Assembly (NCBI GenBank): GCA_002689605.1
Contig: NZGY01000067.1
Span: 1 to 33,050, forward strand
DNA length: 33,050 nucleotides
Source of the DNA: Filomicrobium sp.
Lineage (GTDB): Bacteria > Pseudomonadota > Alphaproteobacteria > Rhizobiales > Hyphomicrobiaceae
Direction: 5' to 3'
Positions within the stretch are counted from its first letter, which is position 1. Each line of letters opens with the position of its first letter. Below are positions 9,382 through 19,298 of this stretch, in pieces. A model generated the notes under the pieces. The model worked only from the letters and a program-made list of their open reading frames with translations. It was not told the DNA's origin and did not search any database. A program made the translations under genes and the position numbers.

Positions 9382-10587
9382 ATGAAACAAGCGCCTCCTC
9401 TGACCGGCATTCGGATCCTCGATCTGTCCCGCATTATCGCGGGGCCCAATTGCACGATGCAGTTGGCTGATCTGGGTGCCGAAGTCATCAAGGTGGAGAG
9501 GCCCGGGCATGGCGATGAGACACGCAATATGCGACCGCCCGATGCGAATGGCGAGGCCCATTTCTATCTGGCCTACAACCGCAATAAGAAGAGTATCGCT
9601 ATAAACATGCAATCAGAAACTGGGCGCGAACTTATCCATCAACTCGCGGCCAAATCAGACGTCATGATCGAGAACTTTAGACCGGGAGTGGTGAAACGTC
9701 TAGGCATCGATTATGAGGCGATGAAGCAGATCAACCCGGGTCTTGTGTATTGTTCTATATCTGCATACGGGCAATCCGGCGCGATGGCCAAACGTCCAGG
9801 ACTCGATCCCGTCCTGCAGGCAGAAATGGGCTTGATGTCAGTCAATGGTGATCCGGAAGGTACACCGATGCGACACCTGATTTCGTTGACAGATTTGATG
9901 ACCAGCCTGCTGGCTTCGACCGCGATTTCAGCTGCTTTGGTTCGCCGCAAGGACACGGGCCTCGGCGAGTTCATCGACCTCTCGCTCATGGGAGGTGCCT
10001 TCGCATTGTTGGGTAACGTGGCGCAGTACTACCTGACCAGTGGTGAAAACCCACCACGAACTGGCAACGCGCACCCAAGTGCTGTTCCGGTGGGTGCCTT
10101 TGCCGGCAGCGATGGCGAGATGTTCTACATGGCATGTGGAACTCAAGGCCACTACATCAAGCTGGTAGAGAGCATCATTGAGCAACCTGAACTTGTTGAA
10201 GACCGTCGGTTTGCAACGAACAAGGACCGTGTTGAAAATCGACAGGCATTGCTGGACATTCTGGCCAAAGTTTTTGCAGCTCAACCGCGCGACTATTGGG
10301 TGGAGCAAATCCAGGCGGCTGGATTGCCAGCGGGTCCTGTGCGCACATTGTCAGAAGCGATGGAAAGTCCTGAAGTCATAAATTCTGGCTTGCTGCAAAC
10401 GCTAAACCATCCAACCGCCGGTGATATCCGGCTAATGCGCAGCCCGATTAAACTGGCCAACACAGAAGACAAGCCGGACAGTCCGCCGCCGCTACTTGGC
10501 CAGCACACCGATGAGGTGCTGCGCGATGTCCTGGATGCAGACGACGAAACCTTGGCCAACCTCAGATCAGCCGGCGTGATCGACTAG
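9382..10587 (+). CDS. Class III (CaiB/BaiF) CoA-transferase
   Basis: [68 protein letters not shown]. Confidence 0.94.
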   Translation: MKQAPPLTGIRILDLSRIIAGPNCTMQLADLGAEVIKVERPGHGDETRNMRPPDANGEAHFYLAYNRNKKSIAINMQSETGRELIHQLAAKSDVMIENFRPGVVKRLGIDYEAMKQINPGLVYCSISAYGQSGAMAKRPGLDPVLQAEMGLMSVNGDPEGTPMRHLISLTDLMTSLLASTAISAALVRRKDTGLGEFIDLSLMGGAFALLGNVAQYYLTSGENPPRTGNAHPSAVPVGAFAGSDGEMFYMACGTQGHYIKLVESIIEQPELVEDRRFATNKDRVENRQALLDILAKVFAAQPRDYWVEQIQAAGLPAGPVRTLSEAMESPEVINSGLLQTLNHPTAGDIRLMRSPIKLANTEDKPDSPPPLLGQHTDEVLRDVLDADDETLANLRSAGVID

Positions 10588-10592
10588 AGCCC

Positions 10593-10726
10593 GATCGTTT
10601 CTTATGGAAGCGCTTGGCGCATCCAACTGAAACGTGAATCGGTCTCTAAACTTATTGAGTAGAACAAGATTCACGTTCCGGCCAACAAAGTCAGCAAGTC
10701 GAACGGTGATTCCATCCGGAACGATC
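10593..10726. repeat. Nested inverted-repeat intergenic element between convergent genes
   Basis: Outer arms gatcgtttcttatggaa (10593-10609) and ttccatccggaacgatc (10710-10726), 14/17 complementary; inner arms aacgtgaatc (10631-10640) and gattcacgtt (10668-10677), 10/10. Confidence 0.7.
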
Positions 10727-10757
10727 TTGTTTTAGAACAACTGCATTGGACAGCGCC

Positions 10758-12602
10758 TTAGGCTGAAACAAGTCTTCCATCAGTTGGATCTGGAACAACC
10801 GCTTCGGCGCCATCGAATTGTTCGGGCATATCCAACTCTATTAGCCCTTCCTCGCAGGCCTTGATTTGCATGGCCAGGTACTTTGATAAAATCCGGACGT
10901 GAGGCAGGCCACCGCCCGTAAACCACAGTCCCGGTTGCGGCGTGCGCCGCCACATGTTGCGTTGTTCGCCGTCTTCTCCAAAGCCCCACCCCGTGCCAAG
11001 CCGGTCTGCAACATCATCGCCGAGATAGAGCCGCGCGACATCTTGCTGGTTCTTGTAACCTGTTGCAGTAACGATCAATTCAGCTTGGATTTCCTCGCCG
11101 TTCTTGAGCTTCGCTCCCGTCGGCGTGAAATGTTCAATGTCTTCGAAATGGCCTAGTTCGATCTTGCCATCAATGATCAGTTCCGAGCAGCCAACGTTGA
11201 AGTAGTAGCCGCCGCCGCGACGCAGATACTTCATCTGATAACCGGTATTGTCAGGCGGACCAAAATCGAGCTTGAAGCCGCGTGCCTTGAGCCCTTCGAG
11301 TAAGTCCTTGTCGTTCTCCTGATTGGTCTCGCAAGCCATTTGATAAGCTTTGACAAGAACCGGATACGGTGCTGCCGTTGCGAGCAAGTCATTGTCCGCA
11401 ACGGGTGGGCCTTCGTGATACATGGTGTAAACGCGCTGGGCCTCCGCCAGGCTGACAATCAGTGTCGTTCCGCGTTGGACTAGTGTTGTGTCCGCACCGC
11501 TTTGGCATAGGTCATGAGCAACATCGTGCCCACTGTTGCCGGTGCCAATAACGATCGCTTTCTTGCCTTTCCACTCATGACCGTTCTGGTATTCGCCAGA
11601 ATGCATCAGTTTGCCTTCAAACGTATCAAGCCCCGGCCAATCAGGTCGAATGGGTATCGCGCTTACGCCGGTAGCCATGACGATGTGGCGAGGCTTGACG
11701 ATGCGCTTTTTGCCCTCGCGCTTGAGTTCAACAGTCCATTGTCCCGCGCGCTCATCGTATGAACCGGAGACAATTTCTGTGCTCGTCCAGAAGTTCAGTT
11801 CCATCGCTTCTGAGTAAGCTTCGAACCAATTGGCGAGTTTGTCTTTAGGGATGTACACTGGCCAGTTCGGTGGATATGGCATGTAGGGCAGATCATTAAC
11901 GTACACTTCGTTGTGTAACACGAGGTTGTGGTAGCGCTTGCGCCAGGCGTCCCCGACGCGCTCATGACGATCTATCGTCAGCGTATCGATGCCGAGCACA
12001 CCGAGACAGGCGGCAATACCTAGGCCGGCCTGTCCTCCGCCAACGACCAGCACAGCCGGCTCGCGATCTTCAAAAGCGACTTCCCGATTGCGCACATCCT
12101 GCCAGTTCTCTTCGCCAAACCCGCCGCTGAACTCATCCCCACGTGGCCTGCGGCTGAAGATTTGTTCTTCATGGCCGCGAATTTCATCGAGGGTAGTGAG
12201 AAATACCCAGGCACCCAGCTTCGACGGCTTGTGTGGATCAGGCACCAGACGGACCACTCCGCTGCACGTCCCAACCGCGGAGATGAAAGTAATGATAGCT
12301 TCCAGCGTCTCTTCGCCAGCACGTATGACGACACGTGGCGGCGTGCGGCCTTTGGCAATTTCAAACGCTTTCGGTTGCGCGGTCGCCAGGGTTTTCTCAA
12401 GTGCCAGTCGAATGGAATCTGAGCCGCTGAAAGTCCTGAGATCCCAGGTAAATGCCAACAGGTCCCGCCAATGGCAGTCTTCGACGAAACACGTCATCAA
12501 CGCGTCCATATCGCCACTGCGCGCCGCAGCTTCAAACTGACTGAGCCAGGCCTCGACGGCTTGCTGCGGTGATGACTTCTGTAGAATGTCCTTCAGCGAC
12601 AT
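10758..12602 (-). CDS. Flavin-containing monooxygenase (NAD(P)/FAD-dependent) with an N-terminal SnoaL/NTF2-like domain
   Basis: VLVVGGGQAGLGIAACLGVLGIDTLTIDRHERVGDAWRKRYHNLVLH and KAIVIGTGNSGHDVAHDLCQSGADTTLVQRG (two Rossmann motifs); about 150 aa N-terminal NTF2-like segment; likely start MSLKD at 12602. Confidence 0.92.
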   Translation of the reverse strand: MSLKDILQKSSPQQAVEAWLSQFEAAARSGDMDALMTCFVEDCHWRDLLAFTWDLRTFSGSDSIRLALEKTLATAQPKAFEIAKGRTPPRVVIRAGEETLEAIITFISAVGTCSGVVRLVPDPHKPSKLGAWVFLTTLDEIRGHEEQIFSRRPRGDEFSGGFGEENWQDVRNREVAFEDREPAVLVVGGGQAGLGIAACLGVLGIDTLTIDRHERVGDAWRKRYHNLVLHNEVYVNDLPYMPYPPNWPVYIPKDKLANWFEAYSEAMELNFWTSTEIVSGSYDERAGQWTVELKREGKKRIVKPRHIVMATGVSAIPIRPDWPGLDTFEGKLMHSGEYQNGHEWKGKKAIVIGTGNSGHDVAHDLCQSGADTTLVQRGTTLIVSLAEAQRVYTMYHEGPPVADNDLLATAAPYPVLVKAYQMACETNQENDKDLLEGLKARGFKLDFGPPDNTGYQMKYLRRGGGYYFNVGCSELIIDGKIELGHFEDIEHFTPTGAKLKNGEEIQAELIVTATGYKNQQDVARLYLGDDVADRLGTGWGFGEDGEQRNMWRRTPQPGLWFTGGGLPHVRILSKYLAMQIKACEEGLIELDMPEQFDGAEAVVPDPTDGRLVSA

Positions 12603-12823
12603 GGCGGCCTCCGCGAGATTGGCAATCGTGAGAGAAAATGAGGCCACCGCTCCACCCTGTCCAGCCGCGCGCAGAACGTGATGGAGATAATCGCCGATGT
12701 GATCCATCTATGTTCTGACCAATACGGGGCTGGTTTCATCGCATCTGTGGTTTCGCGGGGCGACGGCTGCCGTGTAGGGTAGGAATAACCTGAACAGTCA
12801 CGCGACATTCCTGGGAGGCAACC

Positions 12824-13231
12824 TTGAGCGGCGATCGCATAATTCCTCAACCGACACCGGAAACACAGCATTATTGGGATGGCGCCAAGCGCGGCGAACT
12901 GCTGCTGCAGACCTGCAACAGCTGCAGCCACACGTACTTCCCGCCGCGCCCATTCTGCCCGGAGTGTGGCTCACGCGACGTTGCGGTCGTCAAGGCTTCT
13001 GGCAAGGGGCGGCTCTATAGCTACATCATCAATCACATGAAAGCGCCGGGCTACGAACCGCCATTCGCTGTTGCGGTGGTGGAACTGGAAGAAGGGCCGC
13101 GCATCATGACCAACATTCTGGAATGCGAGCCGACGCCGGAGGCACTGCAACTCGATATGCCGCTGGAAGTGACGTTCGAGAAACTGAGCGACGAGATCTC
13201 GTTGCCGCAATTCAAGCCAGCCAAATCATAA
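12824..13231 (+). CDS. DUF35/OB-fold Zn-ribbon acyl-CoA-associated protein
   Basis: TTG start after GGGAGG; CNSCSHTYFPPRPFCPECGS zinc ribbon followed by an OB-fold-like C-terminus. Confidence 0.92.
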   Translation: MSGDRIIPQPTPETQHYWDGAKRGELLLQTCNSCSHTYFPPRPFCPECGSRDVAVVKASGKGRLYSYIINHMKAPGYEPPFAVAVVELEEGPRIMTNILECEPTPEALQLDMPLEVTFEKLSDEISLPQFKPAKS

Positions 13232-13247
13232 GCGGGAGACAAGAGAG

Positions 13248-14387
13248 ATGAAACAGAACGCTGTTGCTGTTGTCGGTGCCGCTGAATCAACGGATCTCGG
13301 CAAGGTTCCAGGACTATCGCAAATCGGACTGCACGCTGATGCGGCGCTGAACGCGCTGTCAGACTGTGGCCTTACAATCAAGGATATCGATGGCGTTGCC
13401 ACAGCCGGTCACGACACGACCGAGCTGGTCCACTACATGGGCATCACCCCGAAATGGATGGATGGAACATCGGTCGGTGGTTGCTCCTTCATGGTCCACG
13501 TGCGCCATGCCACGGCCGCCATCGAAGCTGGCCTCTGCAACACCGTGCTCATCACACACGGCGAAAGCGGACGCCATCGCGTTGGGCAGCTCAATCGCGC
13601 CGTCTTCCCGTCACTATTCCAGACCCAGTTCGAGCTGCCGTACGGAGTGTCGGTGCCCCCGACGCGTTTCACGATGCCGGTGATGCGCTACATGAAGGAC
13701 AATGGCCTGACCGAAGAGCAGTTGGCGATGGTTGCCGTTGTGCAGCGCGAGTGGGCGGCAAAGCATCCGCGCTCGTCCTTTAAGGATCCGATCACAACGG
13801 ATGACGTCCTGAACTCCAAGATAATCTGTTATCCGTTCCGCCTTCTGATGTGCTGCCTGGTGACCGACGGCGGTGGTGCGCTGATCCTCACCTCAGCCGA
13901 CCGTGCCAAGGACTTTCCAACCAAGCCTGTGTACATCCGAGGGTCCGGCGAGAGTGCGGAAACGCCGATGATCAGCCAGATGCAGGACTTCTCATCGTCA
14001 CGGGCATTCCGTGTTGCCGGCAAATCGGCGTTCGATTCTGCCGGTATCACTCACGATGATGTCGACCATCTGATGATCTACGATGCGTTCGCACACTTGC
14101 CAATCTACGGCCTCGAAGATCTTGGCTTCGTCGGGCGTGGTGAGGCTGGTGCATTCATCGCCGAAGGCAATACCCGTCCAGGCGGTAAGCTACCCTTGAA
14201 CACCAACGGCGGTGGGCTCTCGTACATGCATTCCGGCATGTATGGCATGTACGCGCTGCAGGAAAGCGTACGACAGATGCGTGGCACCTCACGGGCGCAG
14301 ATCGAGGGGGCCAAGATCTCTGTCTGTCACGGCGTCGGGGGCATGTTCGCCGCAAGTGGCACGATCGTCTTCACCAACGAGGCCTGA
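13248..14387 (+). CDS. Thiolase-like (SCP2-thiolase / lipid-transfer type) protein
   Basis: 379 aa; GGCSFMVHVRHATAAIEAGLCNTVLITHGES, NTNGGGLSYMHSGMYGMYALQESVRQMRG, ISVCHGVGGMFAASGTIVF; paired with DUF35. Confidence 0.9.
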   Translation: MKQNAVAVVGAAESTDLGKVPGLSQIGLHADAALNALSDCGLTIKDIDGVATAGHDTTELVHYMGITPKWMDGTSVGGCSFMVHVRHATAAIEAGLCNTVLITHGESGRHRVGQLNRAVFPSLFQTQFELPYGVSVPPTRFTMPVMRYMKDNGLTEEQLAMVAVVQREWAAKHPRSSFKDPITTDDVLNSKIICYPFRLLMCCLVTDGGGALILTSADRAKDFPTKPVYIRGSGESAETPMISQMQDFSSSRAFRVAGKSAFDSAGITHDDVDHLMIYDAFAHLPIYGLEDLGFVGRGEAGAFIAEGNTRPGGKLPLNTNGGGLSYMHSGMYGMYALQESVRQMRGTSRAQIEGAKISVCHGVGGMFAASGTIVFTNEA

Positions 14388-14388
14388 C

Positions 14389-16506
14389 ATGAGCGAGAAG
14401 CCAGTAGTTCATTTTGATGTCACTGACGGCATCGGCGTGATCACGATCGACTATCCGCCGGTGAATGCGCTTGGCCCAGGTGTCGCTGACGGCATCATCG
14501 AGTCTTTGGAGAAGGGTGAGGCTGATCCAAACGTCAAAGCGTTTGTCATGATTGGTACCGGACGGTCGTTCATCGCCGGCGCCGACATTCGAGGATTTGG
14601 TAAAGGGCGGCCAAAGCCGAAGAAGCGCACGTACGACGTGCTCGATCCCTGCAGCAAGCCTGTTGTGGCAGCCATCCATGGCTATGCCCTCGGTGGTGGC
14701 CTTGAAAACGCTCTGGCCTGTCACTATCGCATTGCAGTGCCAAGTGCGAAAGTGGGATTACCAGAGGTGTTGATCGGGATCATTCCCGGCGGCGGCGGAA
14801 CCCAGCGATTACCCCGCGTCGTCGGCCCGAAGGCGGCGCTGGATCTGATTATCTCCGGTCGCCACGTACCGGCGCCGGAAGCCAAGGACCTAGGGATCAT
14901 CGACGAAGTCATAGATGGCGATGATCGCGACGCGCTGTTGGCTGCAGCATTGGACTATGCCAAGAAAGTCGCCGATGTGCGCCCGATCCCGCGGGTAAGG
15001 GATCGCTCGGATCGTCTCTCTGAGGCCACGCAGGACGTCTTCGATGCCAAGCGTAAGGAAGTGGCGCGCAAGACCCGCGGACAGCCGGCGGTCGAAAACG
15101 CCATCAAGGCCGTCGAGGCAGCGGTGAGCGAACCCTTCGACGATGGCATCGCAACCGAGCGCCGCTTGTTCGGTGAGCTAGAGACGTCCGACGAAGCGTT
15201 CGCCATGCGCTATGCATTCTTTGCTGAGCGTGAAATCGCACGATTGCCGGGGATGCCGAAGAAGATTGAGACGCCAGAGATCAATTCCATTGCTGTGGTA
15301 GGTGCCGGAACCATGGGCGGTGGCATCGCCATGAGTTTTGCTGATGCCGGCCTGCCCGTGAAGCTGGTCGATGCATCACCGGAGGTGCTGGAAAAAGGTC
15401 TTGAACGGATCAAGGCCAACTACGCCACAAGCGTAAAGCGTGGTTCGCTCTCACAGGACGAGATGGATGATCGCTTCGGCCGGATCAAGCCGGTGCAGCA
15501 AATGGAAGACATCGGTGACTGCGATGCCGTTGTCGAAGCTGTGTTCGAGCGCATGCCGGTCAAGAAAGAGGTCTTCGCTAAACTGGATGAGGTGATGAAA
15601 GACGGTGCGCTGCTACTCACAAACACCTCAGCGCTCGATATCGATGAGATCGCCAACGTAACCAAGCGGCCGGATGCCGTCGCCGGGACTCACTATTTTG
15701 TGCCAGCCAATGTGATGAAACTGCTCGAGGTGGTCAACGGAACGAAGACATCCCGTGAGACGCTGGCGGCTGCCATGAAACTCGGCCGGGATATCGGCAA
15801 GATCAGCGGTTACGCCGGCAACTGCGATGGCTTCGCCGCTAACCGCAGCCGGGCACCGTTCAATATCGAGCAGGGCCTGATGATTGAGGAAGGTGCACTT
15901 CCGGAACAGGTTGACAAGGTCATGGTTGCCTTTGGCTACCCGGTCGGCCCGTGTGCAGTCAATGACATGTCTGGCCTTGATGTCAGTTATGATACGCGCA
16001 AGCGCCGCGCCGCAGCTGATCCGAAATATCGCGGGCTACCGATTACTGACCGCCTCGTCGAGCTGGGCCGTAAAGGCCAGAAGACAGGCGCTGGTTGGTA
16101 TCGTTATGAGCCCGGTGACCGAACCCCCCATGTTGACCCTGAAGTCCATAAGATCATAAAGGAGGTCGCCGAAGAGCAAGGCTTCGAGCAACGCGAGTTC
16201 GACGACACCGAAGTGCTCCACCGCTTGCTGTTTTCTTCCATCAACGAGATCTGCAAGATCCTCGAAGAAGGCAAGGCCATTCGTGCCAGCGATGCTGACG
16301 TGATGTGGCTGAATGGTTTCGGCTTCCCGCGCTACCGTGGTGGCCCGATGTATTGGGGCGATACCGTCGGCGCGATGGAGATCTACAACCAGATCGCAGC
16401 CTGGCATCAGCGTTACGGTGAGCGCTGGAAACCATCGGCATTGCTACGCGAAGTTGCTAAGAGCGGCGGCAAGTTGCGTGAACTCAAGTCGGACATCTCG
16501 CTGTGA
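14389..16506 (+). CDS. Bifunctional enoyl-CoA hydratase / 3-hydroxyacyl-CoA dehydrogenase (FadJ/EHHADH-like)
   Basis: Crotonase motif IAGADIRGFG...GYALGGGLENALACHYRIA plus HAD Rossmann IAVVGAGTMGGGIAMSFADAGLPV; real start ATG 14389, 1 nt after the preceding stop, not 14212. Confidence 0.96.
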   Translation: MSEKPVVHFDVTDGIGVITIDYPPVNALGPGVADGIIESLEKGEADPNVKAFVMIGTGRSFIAGADIRGFGKGRPKPKKRTYDVLDPCSKPVVAAIHGYALGGGLENALACHYRIAVPSAKVGLPEVLIGIIPGGGGTQRLPRVVGPKAALDLIISGRHVPAPEAKDLGIIDEVIDGDDRDALLAAALDYAKKVADVRPIPRVRDRSDRLSEATQDVFDAKRKEVARKTRGQPAVENAIKAVEAAVSEPFDDGIATERRLFGELETSDEAFAMRYAFFAEREIARLPGMPKKIETPEINSIAVVGAGTMGGGIAMSFADAGLPVKLVDASPEVLEKGLERIKANYATSVKRGSLSQDEMDDRFGRIKPVQQMEDIGDCDAVVEAVFERMPVKKEVFAKLDEVMKDGALLLTNTSALDIDEIANVTKRPDAVAGTHYFVPANVMKLLEVVNGTKTSRETLAAAMKLGRDIGKISGYAGNCDGFAANRSRAPFNIEQGLMIEEGALPEQVDKVMVAFGYPVGPCAVNDMSGLDVSYDTRKRRAAADPKYRGLPITDRLVELGRKGQKTGAGWYRYEPGDRTPHVDPEVHKIIKEVAEEQGFEQREFDDTEVLHRLLFSSINEICKILEEGKAIRASDADVMWLNGFGFPRYRGGPMYWGDTVGAMEIYNQIAAWHQRYGERWKPSALLREVAKSGGKLRELKSDISL

Positions 16507-16522
16507 CTAGGACTGACAGGGG

Positions 16523-16807
16523 ATGAGCGAAGATCTCTACGACAATGAGATGTTCGCTGCTCTGCCGCAAGGTGAGGCTCTTAAGCGCTATGTCGAGGAA
16601 GGTTGGCCGGTCCACCACTTCCTGACCGCACTCCTGGAAAACGATCTGATGGAATGTGTCGGGAGAGCGGATGAGCGCAACGTCGATGCGCTGGATGCGT
16701 ATTGCGCCTGGCTTTGCACATATGCGCCACCAATGTGCTTTGGCAGCAGGGAGAAGGTCGCCACCTGGATCTCACACAAGGGATTGCGGGACTCTGACAG
16801 TACATGA
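16523..16807 (+). CDS. Conserved-looking small protein, unknown function (94 aa)
   Basis: ATG start in the operon, no overlap with neighbours; GWPVHHFLTALLENDLMECVGRADERN. Confidence 0.65.
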   Translation: MSEDLYDNEMFAALPQGEALKRYVEEGWPVHHFLTALLENDLMECVGRADERNVDALDAYCAWLCTYAPPMCFGSREKVATWISHKGLRDSDST

Positions 16808-16860
16808 TTTAAACTCATCAGCCATGCTCAAGTTCGCGTCGATCAAACTGAGGAAACAAA

Positions 16861-17520
16861 ATGTCAGATCTTGTTCACGTCGATATCCAAGATGATATTG
16901 CAACGCTGACTATGGATGATGGCAAAGCAAACGCCTTATCTCTTGCAATGTCGACAGCCATTGATGTCGGCCTTGATCGCGCGGAGAAAGAAGCCAAAGC
17001 GATCATACTGAAAGGGCGGCCCGGCGTCTTGTGTGGCGGCTTCGACCTCAAGGTCATTCGAGGTGACGACGAGGCAGCGAAGGCTGGGATGCGCAATGCT
17101 GGCATGGTGTTGCTGAAGCGGCTCTATCTGTCACCGTTGCCGCTGATCATTGCCTGCACAGGGCATTCTGTGGCAGCCGGTGGGCTTTTGCTTCTAACCG
17201 GAGACATGCGTATCGGACTAAAGGGTGAATTCAAGATTGGTCTCAATGAAGTTGCCATTGGCCTCGCTCTGCCGGTTGCAGGTATTGAACTGGCACGTGA
17301 CCGCCTGGTTCCTGATGCATTGACGTCGGCAGTTGTTCTCTCAAAACTCTATAATCCGGAAGAATCAGAAACGGTCGGATATCTCGACAAAGCTGTAACT
17401 GCAGATACTTTTGCAGCAGCAATTGAGGCCGCAGCCAGAGATCTACTCGAACTTGATCCTGTGGCTTTTGCCGAAACCAAACGGCGTATGCGTCAGCCAA
17501 TCATCGATAGGATGACCTGA
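16861..17520 (+). CDS. Enoyl-CoA hydratase/isomerase family protein
   Basis: VDIQDDIATLTMDDGKANALSLAM, GFDLKVIRG, AGGLLLLTGDMRIG. Confidence 0.92.
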   Translation: MSDLVHVDIQDDIATLTMDDGKANALSLAMSTAIDVGLDRAEKEAKAIILKGRPGVLCGGFDLKVIRGDDEAAKAGMRNAGMVLLKRLYLSPLPLIIACTGHSVAAGGLLLLTGDMRIGLKGEFKIGLNEVAIGLALPVAGIELARDRLVPDALTSAVVLSKLYNPEESETVGYLDKAVTADTFAAAIEAAARDLLELDPVAFAETKRRMRQPIIDRMT

Positions 17521-17604
17521 AGCTGCTCCCTTGGCGCAATACAGCCGAAGCTATAGCCTCCAACAATAATTCTTCGATATGAGAATGGCATTCGAGAGGT
17601 GAGC

Positions 17605-19260
17605 ATGTCCGACTACAACGTGGGTGATCTGGTCGCCGAGTTCCTTCATCAGGTCGGTATTGATGTCGTATTTGGTGTTGTTTCTGTCCACAACATTCCA
17701 ATGATCGATGGTCTGGGCCGCCGCAACACGGTCCGAGTCGCGCCGGCGCGTGGTGAAATGGGGGCCGGCCATATGGCCGACGGTTACGCCCGGGCACGTC
17801 GTGGCTTAGGTTGCTTTGTCACTTCAACTGGCCCAGGTGCAGCCAATGCGCCGGGAGCCATAGTCGAGGCGCGCTTCGGCTCCGCACCGGTTCTCCATCT
17901 GACCGGCCAAACCGCCACAGCTGATCTTGATGAAGCCCATGGTGCTGTCCATGATGTGCCGCATCAGTTGCCGATGTTGAAGTCGGTTTCCAAATCCGCT
18001 TATCGCATTAGTAATCCGGATCAAGCGTTTGGCATTCTTGTGAAAGCTGCTGCAGAGGCTCTGACGCCACCAATGGGACCGGTGAGCATTGAGATCCCCA
18101 TCGATGTCCAGCGGGCCAACATCAAACGCCCGGATCAGCTGGACAACATCGTCCTCCCCATACAGAAGCCTGATGCCGGCGATGCGGCCAGCCTGGACAC
18201 GATCGCCGAGATGGCCGCCAGTGCCAAGCAGCCGGTGCTGTGGTGCGGGACCGGTGCCAAATTCGCGCGCGAACCTGTGCAGAGATTAGCCGAAATGGGT
18301 TTTGCAATCATCACATCTGTTAACGGCAAGGCTGTTATCCCCGAAGACCACCCGATGTCGCTCGGTGCTTTCCATGCGCCACCAGCTGTCGAAGAACTCT
18401 ACAAGAGTGTTGACCTCATGGTCATTGCTGGCGGGCGCATGCGTGGACATGAAACGCGTGATCTAACCCTTAAGCCGCCCGAGCGCCGCGTTCAGATCGA
18501 TATCGATCCCGAAGCGAATGGGCGCACCTATACCTGCGATCACTTCCATGTCGGCGAAGCTGGCGCAGCATTGGAGGCTCTCGCAGATCGTCTTGAAGGA
18601 CGCATGAACGTTGCCGGCGATTGGAAGCAGACGATCGCAGCGACCCGTGAGACGGTGCATGCCGCATTTTGTAAAACGCTTGGCCCGTACGTTGGGTTTC
18701 CGGCCATTATCCGAGACGTCATGCCAGCTGATGCTCTCTGGGTGCGCGATATCACGATCTCAAACTCCACGTGGGGCAATCGCTACTTTCCACTGAACGA
18801 GCCAGAGCAGAATATCTATCCAGTCGGTGCAGCGATCGGGCCGGGTTTCCAGATGGCGATCGGCGCGGCACTGGCGGAAGGCAATCGTAAGGTCGTTGCC
18901 ATGACCGGTGATGGCGGCTTCTACCTCAACATGACCGAACTGTGGACGGCCGTGCAGGAGAAAGCGGACGTCGTTGTCATGGTCATGAACGATGCCGGCT
19001 ACGGCGTGATCAAGGACATTCAAACCAGCATGTATGGTGGCCGTCACTTTGCCGCCGATCCAATTGGGCCGGACTTGGAAGGATTGGCGAAACTGGCTGG
19101 CATGCCCTTCTGGCGCGTCGGCAAACTTGATGAGTTAGGCCCTCATCTCAAAGCCGCCATTGACGTTAACGGTCCGGCCCTTGTTGAGGTCGACATGACC
19201 AAATTCGGACCGTATCCGCCGTATTTCGCTCCGCCGCCCTATGCCAGCAAATCGAAATAG
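17605..19260 (+). CDS. Thiamine diphosphate-dependent enzyme (acetolactate synthase/benzoylformate decarboxylase/2-hydroxyacyl-CoA lyase superfamily)
   Basis: ARGEMGAGHMADGYAR (catalytic Glu region), TSTGPGAAN, GDGGFYLNMTELWTAVQEKADVVVMVMNDAGYG ThDP motif. Confidence 0.92.
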   Translation: MSDYNVGDLVAEFLHQVGIDVVFGVVSVHNIPMIDGLGRRNTVRVAPARGEMGAGHMADGYARARRGLGCFVTSTGPGAANAPGAIVEARFGSAPVLHLTGQTATADLDEAHGAVHDVPHQLPMLKSVSKSAYRISNPDQAFGILVKAAAEALTPPMGPVSIEIPIDVQRANIKRPDQLDNIVLPIQKPDAGDAASLDTIAEMAASAKQPVLWCGTGAKFAREPVQRLAEMGFAIITSVNGKAVIPEDHPMSLGAFHAPPAVEELYKSVDLMVIAGGRMRGHETRDLTLKPPERRVQIDIDPEANGRTYTCDHFHVGEAGAALEALADRLEGRMNVAGDWKQTIAATRETVHAAFCKTLGPYVGFPAIIRDVMPADALWVRDITISNSTWGNRYFPLNEPEQNIYPVGAAIGPGFQMAIGAALAEGNRKVVAMTGDGGFYLNMTELWTAVQEKADVVVMVMNDAGYGVIKDIQTSMYGGRHFAADPIGPDLEGLAKLAGMPFWRVGKLDELGPHLKAAIDVNGPALVEVDMTKFGPYPPYFAPPPYASKSK

Positions 19261-19298
19261 AAAGTAACCCTATTCGACGTAACAGAGAGGAAAGACAG

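Noticed and set aside
11989-12540. 183-aa plus-strand ORF
   Set aside because: Antisense to the monooxygenase gene, low-complexity Ser/Arg/Pro-rich translation typical of shadow ORFs.
14212-14388. N-terminal extension of the FadJ-like ORF starting at 14212
   Set aside because: Overlaps the thiolase-like gene out of frame; the proper start is ATG 14389.
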